Source: Duganella sp. BuS-21
GTDB taxonomy: Bacteria > Pseudomonadota > Gammaproteobacteria > Burkholderiales > Burkholderiaceae_D
Reading direction: 5' to 3'
Length of the DNA stretch: 64,000 bases
Assembly: GCA_041874725.1 (NCBI GenBank)
Contig: CP097466.1
Location: 310,001-374,000 of the forward strand
Shown here: in pieces, positions 56,915 to 64,000 of the stretch
Numbering within the stretch: position 1 is the first letter of the stretch
How the letters are laid out: every line of letters begins with the position of its first letter
Program-made: the position numbers and the translations under genes
The notes under the pieces: model-generated
What the model was told of the DNA's origin: nothing
What the model saw: only the letters and a program-made list of their open reading frames with translations
Database searches by the model: none

Positions 56915-57703
56915 TTACATACGCGGCAGCCACATGCCCAACGTGGCGACCGCCGTGCCAACGCCGCTCACGCCGGTCGCCAGCGCCAGCAGCGCGGCCA
57001 TGGCTGCGCGCGCGGCCGCGCCGCCTTGTTTGCGGCTGAGCAGATAGAGTTCCAGCACCGCCAGCGGCAGCAGATATTGCGCAAACGCCAGGAAGCTCAG
57101 GAACGGGCCGGTGAAGGTGGCAGGATCGAAACCGGCAGGGCCGCCGTTGAGGGCGATCCAGAACATCAATCCGATGCGGAAGAACCACACGCCGCCGACA
57201 CACAGGAACAACCGCAGCGCCCAGCGGCGGTGGGCATCGAAGCGCCGCGCCAGCGCATGGCGTAACGCCTGATACGCGCACAGCAGCACCAGCAGCGCGT
57301 TCAGGGTGGTGCCCAGGTGCTGCGTCGTGTCGCCGACGGTGCCGCGAAACCACAACATGTACAAGCCGCTCACACTGGCCACCACCGCGCCGGTCAGGTA
57401 CACCCGTCCGTTCCAGCGATGAAACAGCGGCGCCTTCGCCCGTACTTGCGGCACCAGCTGCAGCCCGCCGCCCAGCATGATGACGGCCGCCAGCAACAGG
57501 TGGACGGCGATGGCGGTGTTGCCCGCAGGGTCGCCGGCGACATAACCGTGCGGCATCACCGCGTTCCAGCCGTTCAGGTTGCCGTGCATGGCGGCGCCGC
57601 CGTACAGCGCCACCACGTAGGCGCCGAAGATCAGCTGGCCAGCCAGCGTGGCCACGAACCACAGCGTGGCCGAGGCATTCAGTGCGTAGGCGGACTTGCT
57701 CAT
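56915..57703 (-). CDS. DUF2306-type integral membrane protein
   Basis: 262 residues from the ATG at 57703 with GGAG eight bases upstream. Seven or eight membrane helices; HLLLAAVIMLGGGLQLVP, RAKAPLFHRWNGRVYL and HRRWALRLFL carry the His/Arg pattern of the family. Function unknown, with haem binding possible from the conserved His. Divergent from the LytS-like kinase, which may regulate it. Confidence 0.8.
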   Translation of the reverse strand: MSKSAYALNASATLWFVATLAGQLIFGAYVVALYGGAAMHGNLNGWNAVMPHGYVAGDPAGNTAIAVHLLLAAVIMLGGGLQLVPQVRAKAPLFHRWNGRVYLTGAVVASVSGLYMLWFRGTVGDTTQHLGTTLNALLVLLCAYQALRHALARRFDAHRRWALRLFLCVGGVWFFRIGLMFWIALNGGPAGFDPATFTGPFLSFLAFAQYLLPLAVLELYLLSRKQGGAAARAAMAALLALATGVSGVGTAVATLGMWLPRM

Positions 57704-57840
57704 ATCGTTTGCTCCGTTTGTTGTATCGGACTCACAATAGCCAGACGCCCCCCACTGTCTCAAGACAGTGCCGGCTTCGATGCGATGAACCACGGTTTCC
57801 GGGGCTTGAACGACGGCGACATTGCGGTTATTGTGGGCCG

Positions 57841-58920
57841 ATGACTGCCGCGCCCACCGCTCCCGCACCACCATTTTCCTACCGCACGCTGCTGCCGACG
57901 CGGCGCCAGGCGCTGATCGTCACGCTGTTCGTGCTGATCCTGTCGTGGTTGTTGCACAAAGCGTCGCGCACGGCGTTTCATATCGTGATTGGCCACATCG
58001 GCTTCATTGCCGTCTGCCTGCTGATGGCGTATTCGGCGGCGGGTCCGCTGCGGCCGCGCTGGTTGTCGCGGCGCGCGGCGCGGCTGCTGGCGATCGTGGT
58101 GACGTCGCCGCTGGCCTCGCTGGCGACGGCGGTCATCATGCAGGGCGCCAACGTCTTCAGCTATCTGCGCAGCGTGGAAAAGCTGAGCGGCTACATGATG
58201 ATGGTGGTGCTGGCGCTGATCTTCGGCACCGTGATGTCCATGCTGTCGATGCGCGGCGAACGCAAGGAGCGCGAGCGCGCCGACCGCCTGCAGGTGGAAC
58301 TGGAAAAAAACGCGCTCGAACGCGAACTGCTCGATGCGCGCCTGCGCCTGCTGCAGGCGCAAATCGAGCCGCACTTCCTGTTCAACACGCTGGCCAACGT
58401 GGAGGCGCTGGTGACTTCCGGCTCGCCGAACGCCGGGCCGGTGCTGCGTCATTTGATCGCCTACCTGCGCGCCGCCATGCCGCGCCTGCACGACGCCGAC
58501 GCCACCCTGGGCACCGAGCTGCAACTGGTGCGCACCTATCTGGAGTTGATGCATCTGCGCATGCCGGACCGGCTGCAATTCGACGTCGCCAGCCTGCCGG
58601 CGCTGTGCCCCATGCGTTTCCCCGCCATGGCACTGCTGACGCTGGTGGAGAACGCGGTGCGCCACGGCATCGATCCAAGCATGACCGGCGGCCGCATCGA
58701 AGTGGACGGCGCGGCCGATGCCGCCAGCGGCAAGGTGGTGCTGTGGGTCAGCGATACCGGCGTCGGCATGGCCGAAACTGCACAGCCGGGCACCGGCCTG
58801 TCCAATTTGCGCACGCGCCTGCAGGGTTTCTACGGCGCCGGCGCGCATCTCGACGTACACGAGCAAGCACCGCAGGGCGTGCGCGTGGAACTCCATTTTC
58901 ATCCAGGGACACCGACATGA
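57841..58920 (+). CDS. LytS/AlgZ-type sensor histidine kinase
   Basis: 359 residues. Four membrane helices (about 22-140), short coiled coil, His-kinase domain with phospho-His in QIEPHFLFNTLANVEAL, and an ATPase domain with VENAVRHGI and DTGVGMAE. It belongs to the family that pairs with LytTR regulators. The stop overlaps the regulator gene by four bases. No large extracellular sensor is present, so the signal is likely sensed in the membrane. Confidence 0.92.
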   Translation: MTAAPTAPAPPFSYRTLLPTRRQALIVTLFVLILSWLLHKASRTAFHIVIGHIGFIAVCLLMAYSAAGPLRPRWLSRRAARLLAIVVTSPLASLATAVIMQGANVFSYLRSVEKLSGYMMMVVLALIFGTVMSMLSMRGERKERERADRLQVELEKNALERELLDARLRLLQAQIEPHFLFNTLANVEALVTSGSPNAGPVLRHLIAYLRAAMPRLHDADATLGTELQLVRTYLELMHLRMPDRLQFDVASLPALCPMRFPAMALLTLVENAVRHGIDPSMTGGRIEVDGAADAASGKVVLWVSDTGVGMAETAQPGTGLSNLRTRLQGFYGAGAHLDVHEQAPQGVRVELHFHPGTPT

Positions 58921-59669
58921 CCACCGCCCTCATCGCCGACGACGAACCACTGCTGCGCGAACGCTTGCGCAGCCACCTGGCGCAACTGTGGCCCGAGCTG
59001 CGGCTGATCGACGACGCCCGCAACGGACCGGAAACGCTGGCGCTGTTCGAGCAGCACCAGCCTGACATCGTGTTTTTGGATATCCACATGCCTGGCCTGA
59101 ACGGCATCGAGACGGCGCGTGCGCTGGGGCGGCGTGCGCACGTGGTGTTCGTCACCGCCTACGAGCAGTATGCGGTGCAGGCGTTCGAACAGGGCGCCAT
59201 CGATTATCTGGTGAAGCCGGTCGACAGCACGCGCCTGGCCGACACGGTGCAGCGCCTGCGCGCGCGCAAGCCGGACGCCGACGCGCTGCATGCGGTGCTG
59301 GATCAACTGGCCGGCCATCTGGCGCAGCGCGCCCAGCCACGGGCGTGGCTGCAGTGGATCAAGGCGTCGGTCGGTTCCAGCGTGCGCCTGATTCCGGTGG
59401 AGCAGGTGCACTTCCTGCGGGCCGACGACAAATACACGCTGGTGGCGTGGGAGGAGGGCGAAGCGCTGATCCGCAAAAGCATTCGCGAACTGAGCGCGGA
59501 ACTCGATCCTGCGCGCTTCGTGCAGACGCACCGCTCGGTGATCGTCAACCTGTCCTGCGTACGCGAAGTGGTGCGCGGCGTGAATGAAACCGCCGACCTC
59601 CATTTACGCCGGCACGACGCCGTGCTGCCGGTCAGCCGCAACTACCTGCACCATTTCCGCCAGATGTGA
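58917..59669 (+). CDS. LytTR-family response regulator (partner of the LytS-like kinase)
   Basis: 250 residues from the ATG at 58917. Receiver domain about 1-120 with DDE pocket, phospho-Asp in VFLDIHMPGLNG and Lys in YLVKPVD; LytTR DNA-binding domain about 145-250. It overlaps the kinase gene (ATGA). Paralogue of 8000-8728. Confidence 0.94.
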   Translation: MTTALIADDEPLLRERLRSHLAQLWPELRLIDDARNGPETLALFEQHQPDIVFLDIHMPGLNGIETARALGRRAHVVFVTAYEQYAVQAFEQGAIDYLVKPVDSTRLADTVQRLRARKPDADALHAVLDQLAGHLAQRAQPRAWLQWIKASVGSSVRLIPVEQVHFLRADDKYTLVAWEEGEALIRKSIRELSAELDPARFVQTHRSVIVNLSCVREVVRGVNETADLHLRRHDAVLPVSRNYLHHFRQM

Positions 59670-59755
59670 TGATCGTCAGCTAAAAACCGAAATTGTCGTC
59701 TTCGGCGCCAAGTGCACTTATACTCGCCCTCATTTTCCCTTTCCCTGGTGACCAC

Positions 59756-61015
59756 GTGCAGCCCCCTATCCGTATTCGTCGTAGACAAACCCTGACGCTG
59801 GTGCTGCTGGTGGTGTGTGGCGTGATCAACTACCTGGACCGCGCCACCCTGGCCGTGGCCAACGAATTCATCCGTGCCGACCTCGGCCTCTCGCTCGGCC
59901 AGATGGGGCTGCTGCTGTCGGCCTTTTCGTGGAGCTACGCGCTGTGTCAGCTGCCGGTGGGCGCGCTGGTCGACCGCATCGGCCCGCGCTGGCTGCTGTT
60001 CGCCGGGCTGGTGCTGTGGTCGCTGGCGCAGGCGGCCGGCGGCCTGGCCGCCACCTTCGGCTATTTCGTGCTGGCGCGCATTGCGCTGGGGATAGGCGAG
60101 GCGCCGCACTTTCCGGCGGCGGCGCGGGCGGTCAGCAACTGGTTCCCGCCGCGCGCGCGCGGCACGCCGACCGGCATCTTCAATTCGGCCTCGCCGCTGG
60201 GCATGGCGCTGGCGCCGCTGTGCCTGCCGCCGCTGATCCTCGCCACCAGCTGGCACTGGGCCTTTTTCGTCACCGGCGCGTTGGGCCTGGTGGCGGCGCT
60301 GGCGTGGGTGACACTGTACCGCGACCCGGTGCGCGCCCAGATGAGCGCCGACGAACGCGCCTATCTGGAGCTGAACGACAGCGCTGAGGCCGCGCCGCCA
60401 GCCAGCTTTGCCGCCTGGCGCGCCCTGTTCCGCCACCGCACGACGTGGGGCATGATGCTGGGCTTCTTCGGCTCGGTGTACCTGAACTGGGTATACCTGA
60501 CCTGGCTGCCAGGCTATCTGCGGGCCGAGCGCCACATGGACCTGGCCTACGCCGGCATCGCCGCCGCCATTCCCTTCGCCTGCGGCTTTGCCGGCGCACT
60601 GGTGGCCGGCTGGGCCTCCGACCGCATCGTCAAGAGCGCGGCGTCGCCGATCGCCGGCCGCCGCAACGCGGTGGTGCTGACCATGCTGGGCATGGTGGCG
60701 TTCACCATCCCGGCGGCGCTGGTCGAAAGCAATGTGCTGGCCGTGGCCTGCATCGCGATGGTGATTTTCCTGGCCAACGCCTCCTCGGCCTGCGCCTGGT
60801 CGCTGGCCACGGTGGCGGCGCCGCCCAGCCGCATCGCCTCGCTGGGCGCGATCCAGAACTTCGGCGGCTTCCTCGGCGGCGCCCTGGCACCCATTCTGAC
60901 CGGCTACATCGCGCAAAGCTGGTCCTTCGTGCCGGCCCTGCTGACCGGCGCCGGCATCGCCTTCGCCGGCGCGCTGGCCTATCACTTCCTGGTGATCAAG
61001 CCGATCCCTGAATAA
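59756..61015 (+). CDS. major facilitator superfamily transporter, anion:cation symporter type
   Basis: 419 residues from a GTG at 59756 preceded by GGTGA; a reading from 59693 adds residues without similarity. Twelve membrane helices; GVINYLDRATLAVANEF and ALVDRIGPRWLL match the ACS family (hexuronate, galactonate, glucarate carriers). Substrate not determinable. Confidence 0.85.
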   Translation: MQPPIRIRRRQTLTLVLLVVCGVINYLDRATLAVANEFIRADLGLSLGQMGLLLSAFSWSYALCQLPVGALVDRIGPRWLLFAGLVLWSLAQAAGGLAATFGYFVLARIALGIGEAPHFPAAARAVSNWFPPRARGTPTGIFNSASPLGMALAPLCLPPLILATSWHWAFFVTGALGLVAALAWVTLYRDPVRAQMSADERAYLELNDSAEAAPPASFAAWRALFRHRTTWGMMLGFFGSVYLNWVYLTWLPGYLRAERHMDLAYAGIAAAIPFACGFAGALVAGWASDRIVKSAASPIAGRRNAVVLTMLGMVAFTIPAALVESNVLAVACIAMVIFLANASSACAWSLATVAAPPSRIASLGAIQNFGGFLGGALAPILTGYIAQSWSFVPALLTGAGIAFAGALAYHFLVIKPIPE

Positions 61016-61039
61016 CGCCGCTTGCGCGGCCCGGCGGAA

Positions 61040-61075
61040 CGAATATATACTTCGTATACGTTTCGTATATAGGAG
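61040..61075 (+). promoter_or_regulatory. operator-like repeats before the ParD-like gene
   Basis: TTCGTATA occurs at 61051-61058 and 61062-61069, 11 bases apart, with an inverted CGAA/TTCG pair just before and the palindrome GTATAC at 61054-61059. The ribosome site AGGAG follows at 61071. This arrangement suits binding by the encoded RHH-type protein. Confidence 0.5.
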
Positions 61076-61080
61076 TAGTT

Positions 61081-61293
61081 ATGGGCATCGTCAACATCGA
61101 TGAAGATCTGCACGACCAGATCCGCAAGGCCAGCGCGGTGGCTTGCCGCTCGATCAACGCGCAGGCGGCGTTCTGGATCAAGATCGGCATGCTGAGCGAG
61201 CTGAACCCGACCTTGTCGTTCAATGAAATCGTGGTGCGCGAGCTGCGCGCCGCCGGGGTGGAATCGCCGGCCTTGCGGGCGGTAGCGGCATGA
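61081..61293 (+). CDS. ParD-like antitoxin-family protein
   Basis: 70 residues. GIVNIDEDLHDQIRKASAVACRSINAQAAFWIKIGMLSE matches the ParD-like (RHH) family, which occurs without a ParE toxin. The stop overlaps the start of the methionine aminopeptidase gene (ATGA), so the two are made together. Confidence 0.78.
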   Translation: MGIVNIDEDLHDQIRKASAVACRSINAQAAFWIKIGMLSELNPTLSFNEIVVRELRAAGVESPALRAVAA

Positions 61294-62057
61294 CCAAGCG
61301 GCCCGAGGAAATCGCCCTGATGGCGGAGGCCGGCAAGCTGCTGGCCGGCGTCTTCGGCCGCCTCGACCAGCTCAGCCTGATCGGCATGTCGACCATGGAG
61401 GTCAACGACCTGGTCGACGGCTACATCGTCAACGCGCTCAATGCACGTCCGGCCAGCAAAGGCCAATACGGCTACGCCTACGCGCTGAATTCCTCGCGCA
61501 ACCAGGTGGTGTGCCACGGCGTGCCGTCGCCGGACGATATCCTGCAGGACGGCGATATCGTCAATTTCGACATCACGCTGGAGAAAAACGGCTACATCGC
61601 CGATTCCAGCAAAACCTATCTGGTGGGCGCGGTGGCGCCGGCGGCGCAACGGCTGGTGCAAGTGACTTATGAAGCCATGTGGAAGGGCATCCAGGCGGTG
61701 CGCCCGGGCGCGCAGCTGGGCGACATCGGCTACGCAATCCAGCGCCACGCCCAGCGTCACGGCTACTCGGTGGTGCGCGAATATTGCGGCCACGGCATCG
61801 GCCGCGAAATGCACGAAGCGCCGCAGGTGCTGCACTGGGGCCGGCCGAAAACCGGGCTGATCCTGCGCGAAGGCATGGTGTTCACCATCGAGCCCATGCT
61901 CAACCAGGGCCGCCGCGAAGTGCACACCGAAGAGGACGGCTGGACGGTGGTGACCAGCGACGGCCAACTGTCGGCCCAGTTCGAGCACACGGTGGCGGTT
62001 ACACGCAACGGCGTGCGCGTGCTGACGCTGCGGCCCGAGGAAGCGGCGATTAACTGA
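61290..62057 (+). CDS. map: type I methionine aminopeptidase
   Basis: 255 residues, the short bacterial form. All five metal ligands are present: Asp in NFDI, Asp in ADSSKTY, His in YCGHGIGREMHEAP, Glu in FTIEPML and Glu in QFEHTVAV. It should remove initiator Met. Its tie to a ParD-like gene, not to rpsB/tsf or secY neighbours, suggests an accessory copy; the essential copy would lie elsewhere. Confidence 0.93.
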   Translation: MTKRPEEIALMAEAGKLLAGVFGRLDQLSLIGMSTMEVNDLVDGYIVNALNARPASKGQYGYAYALNSSRNQVVCHGVPSPDDILQDGDIVNFDITLEKNGYIADSSKTYLVGAVAPAAQRLVQVTYEAMWKGIQAVRPGAQLGDIGYAIQRHAQRHGYSVVREYCGHGIGREMHEAPQVLHWGRPKTGLILREGMVFTIEPMLNQGRREVHTEEDGWTVVTSDGQLSAQFEHTVAVTRNGVRVLTLRPEEAAIN

Positions 62058-62087
62058 GCCGCCTTATTCGCCAGGCCGGGTGGGGCA

Positions 62088-62567
62088 TTAGCAACCGAGC
62101 TCCGTCAGGCCAGGATGGTCGTCAGGGCGTCGGCCGAGCGGCCAGTGGAATTTGCGGTCGGTTTCCTGGATGGGCATGTCGTTGATGCAGGCGAAGCGCC
62201 GCTGCATCAAACCTTGCTCGTCGAATTCCCAGTTCTCGTTGCCGTAGGAACGGAACCAGTTGCCGGAATCGTCGTGCCACTCGTAGGCATAGCGCACGGC
62301 GATGCGGTTGCCGTCGAACGCCCACAACTCCTTGATCAGTCGATAGTCGAGCTCCTTGGCCCATTTGCGTGACAGGAACTGGACGATTTCGGCGCGGCCG
62401 GTGGCGAACTCGGCGCGGTTACGCCAGCTGCTGTCCGGCGTATAGGCCAGGCTGACTTTTTCGGGATTACGGGAATTCCAGCCATCTTCGGCGAGCCGAA
62501 CTTTCAACAGCGCGGATGCGCGGTCGAAGGGTGGCAATGGCGGACGGGATTCGGTGGTCGTGGTCAT
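62088..62567 (-). CDS. DUF1348 (NTF2-like) family protein
   Basis: 159 residues from the ATG at 62567 with AGGAG upstream. NTF2-like fold with the conserved [49 protein letters not shown] and [11 protein letters not shown] segments. Function unknown; often a small-molecule-binding enzyme fold. Convergent with map. Confidence 0.9.
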   Translation of the reverse strand: MTTTTESRPPLPPFDRASALLKVRLAEDGWNSRNPEKVSLAYTPDSSWRNRAEFATGRAEIVQFLSRKWAKELDYRLIKELWAFDGNRIAVRYAYEWHDDSGNWFRSYGNENWEFDEQGLMQRRFACINDMPIQETDRKFHWPLGRRPDDHPGLTELGC

Positions 62568-62766
62568 GCTGGCTCCTGGTGCTGGGGATGAACCATTCTA
62601 TCCATAAGCTAGTCCAGCGAGCAGCACCGACGGCGGAATAGTCCAGTGACGACAACGCAATAATACGGGGGAACCGGAGGATGCTATGGCGGCGCGGTAC
62701 GCTAGCGCAGCATGCGGCACCGCCCTCACTTGCCGCAGGGACGATCTGCCGGATAGTATCCAATCA

Positions 62767-62790
62767 TTTGAGCTATACTTTAGTCTCAAA
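62767..62790 (+). promoter_or_regulatory. promoter/operator of the Xre-RES module
   Basis: Inverted repeat TTTGAG (62767-62772) and CTCAAA (62785-62790) encloses a -10-like TATACT (62774-62779). Antitoxin binding here would block the promoter, the expected autoregulation. No good -35 is seen. Confidence 0.55.
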
Positions 62791-62800
62791 GGAGACAATC

Positions 62801-63295
62801 ATGTCAGGTTCAAAAGTTAAAGCGGCTCAGGCTGCTGCCAGCGAAACGGTCAAGATCGACATCGATTTGCTCCTTGGCCCGAGCCTCTATCGAATTGATG
62901 CTCACACGCGCATTGCCGCAATACGGAAGGGTATTTCGGCCTCGATAATCGCTGAGCTTTCGTCAACGATGGGCATGAGTAAAGAACTGCTGCTTGGCAG
63001 CCTAGGCCTGTCCCGCGCTACCATCAGCCGCAAGGAAAAGAATGCGACAGTATTGTCGAAAGACGAATCGGAGCGGGTCTTGGGCGTCGCCTCGTTGATC
63101 GGCAAAGTGCAAACTATGGTGGAGGAGTCCGGCGATCCAACCGGTTTCGATGCGGCACGTTGGCTCGCGGACTGGCTGGCTAAGCCACTCCCAGCGCTTG
63201 CTGGTGCGACGCCAGCGAGCTACATGGACACTTTCGAGGGACAAAAGCTTGTGGCTGAATTACTCTCCATGAGCCAGAGCGGGGCCTACGCGTGA
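62801..63295 (+). CDS. Xre/MbcA/ParS-type antitoxin
   Basis: 164 residues from the ATG at 62801 with AAAGGAG upstream; a reading from 62681 adds 40 residues across the promoter. N-terminal helix-turn-helix (about 45-100; SKELLLGSLGLSRATISRKEK) and C-terminal MbcA/ParS-type toxin-binding domain (DESERVLGVASLIGKVQTMV...DAARWLADWLAKPLPALAG). Overlaps the toxin gene by four bases. Confidence 0.9.
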   Translation: MSGSKVKAAQAAASETVKIDIDLLLGPSLYRIDAHTRIAAIRKGISASIIAELSSTMGMSKELLLGSLGLSRATISRKEKNATVLSKDESERVLGVASLIGKVQTMVEESGDPTGFDAARWLADWLAKPLPALAGATPASYMDTFEGQKLVAELLSMSQSGAYA

Positions 63296-63765
63296 CCATG
63301 CCCTTGTGGCGCATTGCCGTCGAAGCGCCAAGCTATACCGCCAATGACCTTAGCGGCACCGGCGCCAAGATGACCGGTGGACGCTGGAATAGCGTCGGAA
63401 CGCCGCTCATCTATAGCGCCACCAATATTGCGCTAGCGACGATTGAAACGGTGCTGCACATACGCGGCGGTGGCCTGCCCTTCAATCGTTTTCTGGTGCG
63501 GATCGACGTTCCTGACGATGTCTGGGCCAGGCGCAAGGTGCTCGACCCGCTGCCAGGCGGCTGGGACGCCGTTCCGTCCGGCATGACCAGCCACACCGCC
63601 GGCGATGCCTGGGTGGCTTCCGGCAGTTCGGCGTTGTTACTGGTGCCATCGGTGAGCGTGCCTGATGAATACAATGTACTGATCAATCCGCAGCACCAGG
63701 ACCTGGTATCCATTGCTGCGGCGACAGTGCAGCGTTGGATTTACGATCCTCGTTTCTTCACTTGA
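63292..63765 (+). CDS. RES-family toxin, NAD+ phosphorylase type
   Basis: 157 residues. Conserved Arg R31 in TGGRWNSVG, Glu E52 in ATIETVLH and a Ser in PSVSVPDEYNVLINP form the residues that name the RES domain. Family members degrade NAD+ and halt growth when not held by the Xre antitoxin. The start may be 63292 or 63298 (second ATG). Confidence 0.92.
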   Translation: MTMPLWRIAVEAPSYTANDLSGTGAKMTGGRWNSVGTPLIYSATNIALATIETVLHIRGGGLPFNRFLVRIDVPDDVWARRKVLDPLPGGWDAVPSGMTSHTAGDAWVASGSSALLLVPSVSVPDEYNVLINPQHQDLVSIAAATVQRWIYDPRFFT

Positions 63766-63792
63766 AGCCTCACAAAGACTTCGCTCAATACA

Positions 63793-63857
63793 TGTAGCGC
63801 GCAGTCGTTAATTGACAATAGTTACGGATTTTTTCGACATTTGTCTATAATTGATGG
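63793..63857. mobile_element. possible terminal region of a Tn7-like transposon
   Basis: Between the RES toxin stop and the TnsA-like gene. TGTA at 63793 could be the 5'-TGT end. TTGACAAT (63812), GACATT (63836) and TTGTC (63841) recall the short GACA/TGTC repeats that TnsB binds. The far end lies outside the window, so the border cannot be confirmed. Confidence 0.35.
63846..63851 (+). promoter_or_regulatory. -10 element before the TnsA-like gene
   Basis: TATAAT six bases before the ATG at 63858. No correctly spaced -35 (TTGACA at 63812 is 28 bases away). A start at or near the A of the ATG would give a leaderless message. Confidence 0.4.
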
Positions 63858-64000
63858 ATGTTTTGGAGACCAGACATCCAACTTTACCCACCTTTCCTTC
63901 GCTCTAGGGTCCGGCGAGGAAAAGGCATTGGCCAAGGCATTGACTACAAACCTTGGCTCAAGACCTCCGATGTCCCGTCCCGCGGTACATCAACATGCGT
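63858..64000 (+). CDS. TnsA-like transposase endonuclease subunit (N-terminal part, cut by window edge)
   Basis: 47 complete codons from the ATG at 63858, open to the edge. RGKGIGQGIDYKPWLKTSDV followed by PSRGTS matches the conserved N-terminal GxGxGxDYxPWL...VPS segment of TnsA, which cuts the 5' strands in Tn7-type cut-and-paste transposition. TnsB, TnsC and a target selector would be expected to the right. The call rests on this one motif. Confidence 0.7.
   Translation, partial: MFWRPDIQLYPPFLRSRVRRGKGIGQGIDYKPWLKTSDVPSRGTSTC

Noticed and set aside
59693..59724. Promoter TTGTCG/TATACT before the MFS gene
   Set aside because: The 20-base spacer is too long for confident assignment; not listed as a feature.
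62681..62800. 40-residue extension of the Xre antitoxin
   Set aside because: It crosses the promoter/operator, and a clear AAAGGAG precedes the ATG at 62801.
63812..63851. TTGACA (63812) and TATAAT (63846) as one sigma-70 promoter
   Set aside because: They are 28 bases apart; TTGACA is more likely part of a transposon-end repeat.

Overview
The window is a GC-rich chromosomal segment of a betaproteobacterium. Gene families and gene order fit an Oxalobacteraceae species of the Massilia/Duganella/Janthinobacterium type; this placement is inferred, with no marker gene to settle it. Nearly all of the sequence is core metabolism, respiration and signalling. It is punctuated by several families of small dispersed repeats, and the right edge runs into what looks like a Tn7-like transposon.

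Layout. 1-3911: biotin operon bioA(partial)-bioF-bioD-bioB. 4003-7890: leucine-catabolism-type genes (biotin-dependent acyl-CoA carboxylase alpha subunit, GhrA-like reductase, HMG-CoA lyase). 8000-9664: an orphan LytTR regulator, tRNA-Pro(TGG) and a TonB-like proline-rich protein. 9661-14668: rsmI, divergent from lpoA-yraN-diaA-dolP (the order of the E. coli yraL-M-N-O-P locus), then a TlpA-like thioredoxin and cyanase. 14790-16673: a DUF3034 protein, an exported truncated haemoglobin and a hotdog thioesterase. 16692-24524: an ECF sigma/anti-sigma pair divergent from a TonB-dependent receptor, a DUF4331 protein, a small lipoprotein, a TPR protein and a HupE/UreJ-like membrane protein. 24560-28635: a small protein, lipA/lipB, a YfcF-like GST divergent from a LysR regulator, and ybeD. 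28706-31710: a PspA/IM30-like, DUF2491 and membrane-protein operon, plus a CII-like regulator. 31784-35434: a FecR/DUF6600 protein, a LysE exporter and a DUF808 protein. 35579-47982: an oxygen-response block with an Aer-like chemoreceptor, hemN, a TauE/SafE-like protein, ccoI, ccoS, ccoNOQP, ccoG, ccoH and fnr, with FNR boxes before the chemoreceptor and ccoN. 48080-54070: OhrR, a rearranged low-GC remnant, an alpha/beta hydrolase and a large hybrid histidine kinase. 54282-59669: a Fur-box-linked siderophore receptor, a DUF2306 protein and a complete LytS/LytTR pair. 59756-64000: an MFS carrier, a ParD-like/methionine aminopeptidase pair, a DUF1348 protein, an Xre-RES toxin-antitoxin module and the first 48 codons of a TnsA-like endonuclease.

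The best candidate for an undescribed system is the ECF-linked locus at 16692-24524. Two separate genes in it, the receptor and the DUF4331 gene, carry the same promoter-like element (TGAATC, 17 bp, CGTATA) at nearly the same distance from their starts. This ties the sigma factor, an outer-membrane receptor, an exported protein of unknown function and a His-rich membrane protein into one regulon, perhaps for metal uptake.

The small-repeat content is the second theme. It comprises a REP/BIME family that has entered or extended coding regions (TauE-like gene, ccoS), two long perfect hairpins at the ends of convergent gene pairs, a roughly 150-bp dispersed repeat, and a 134-bp MITE-like element with a 12-bp target duplication that split a terminator.
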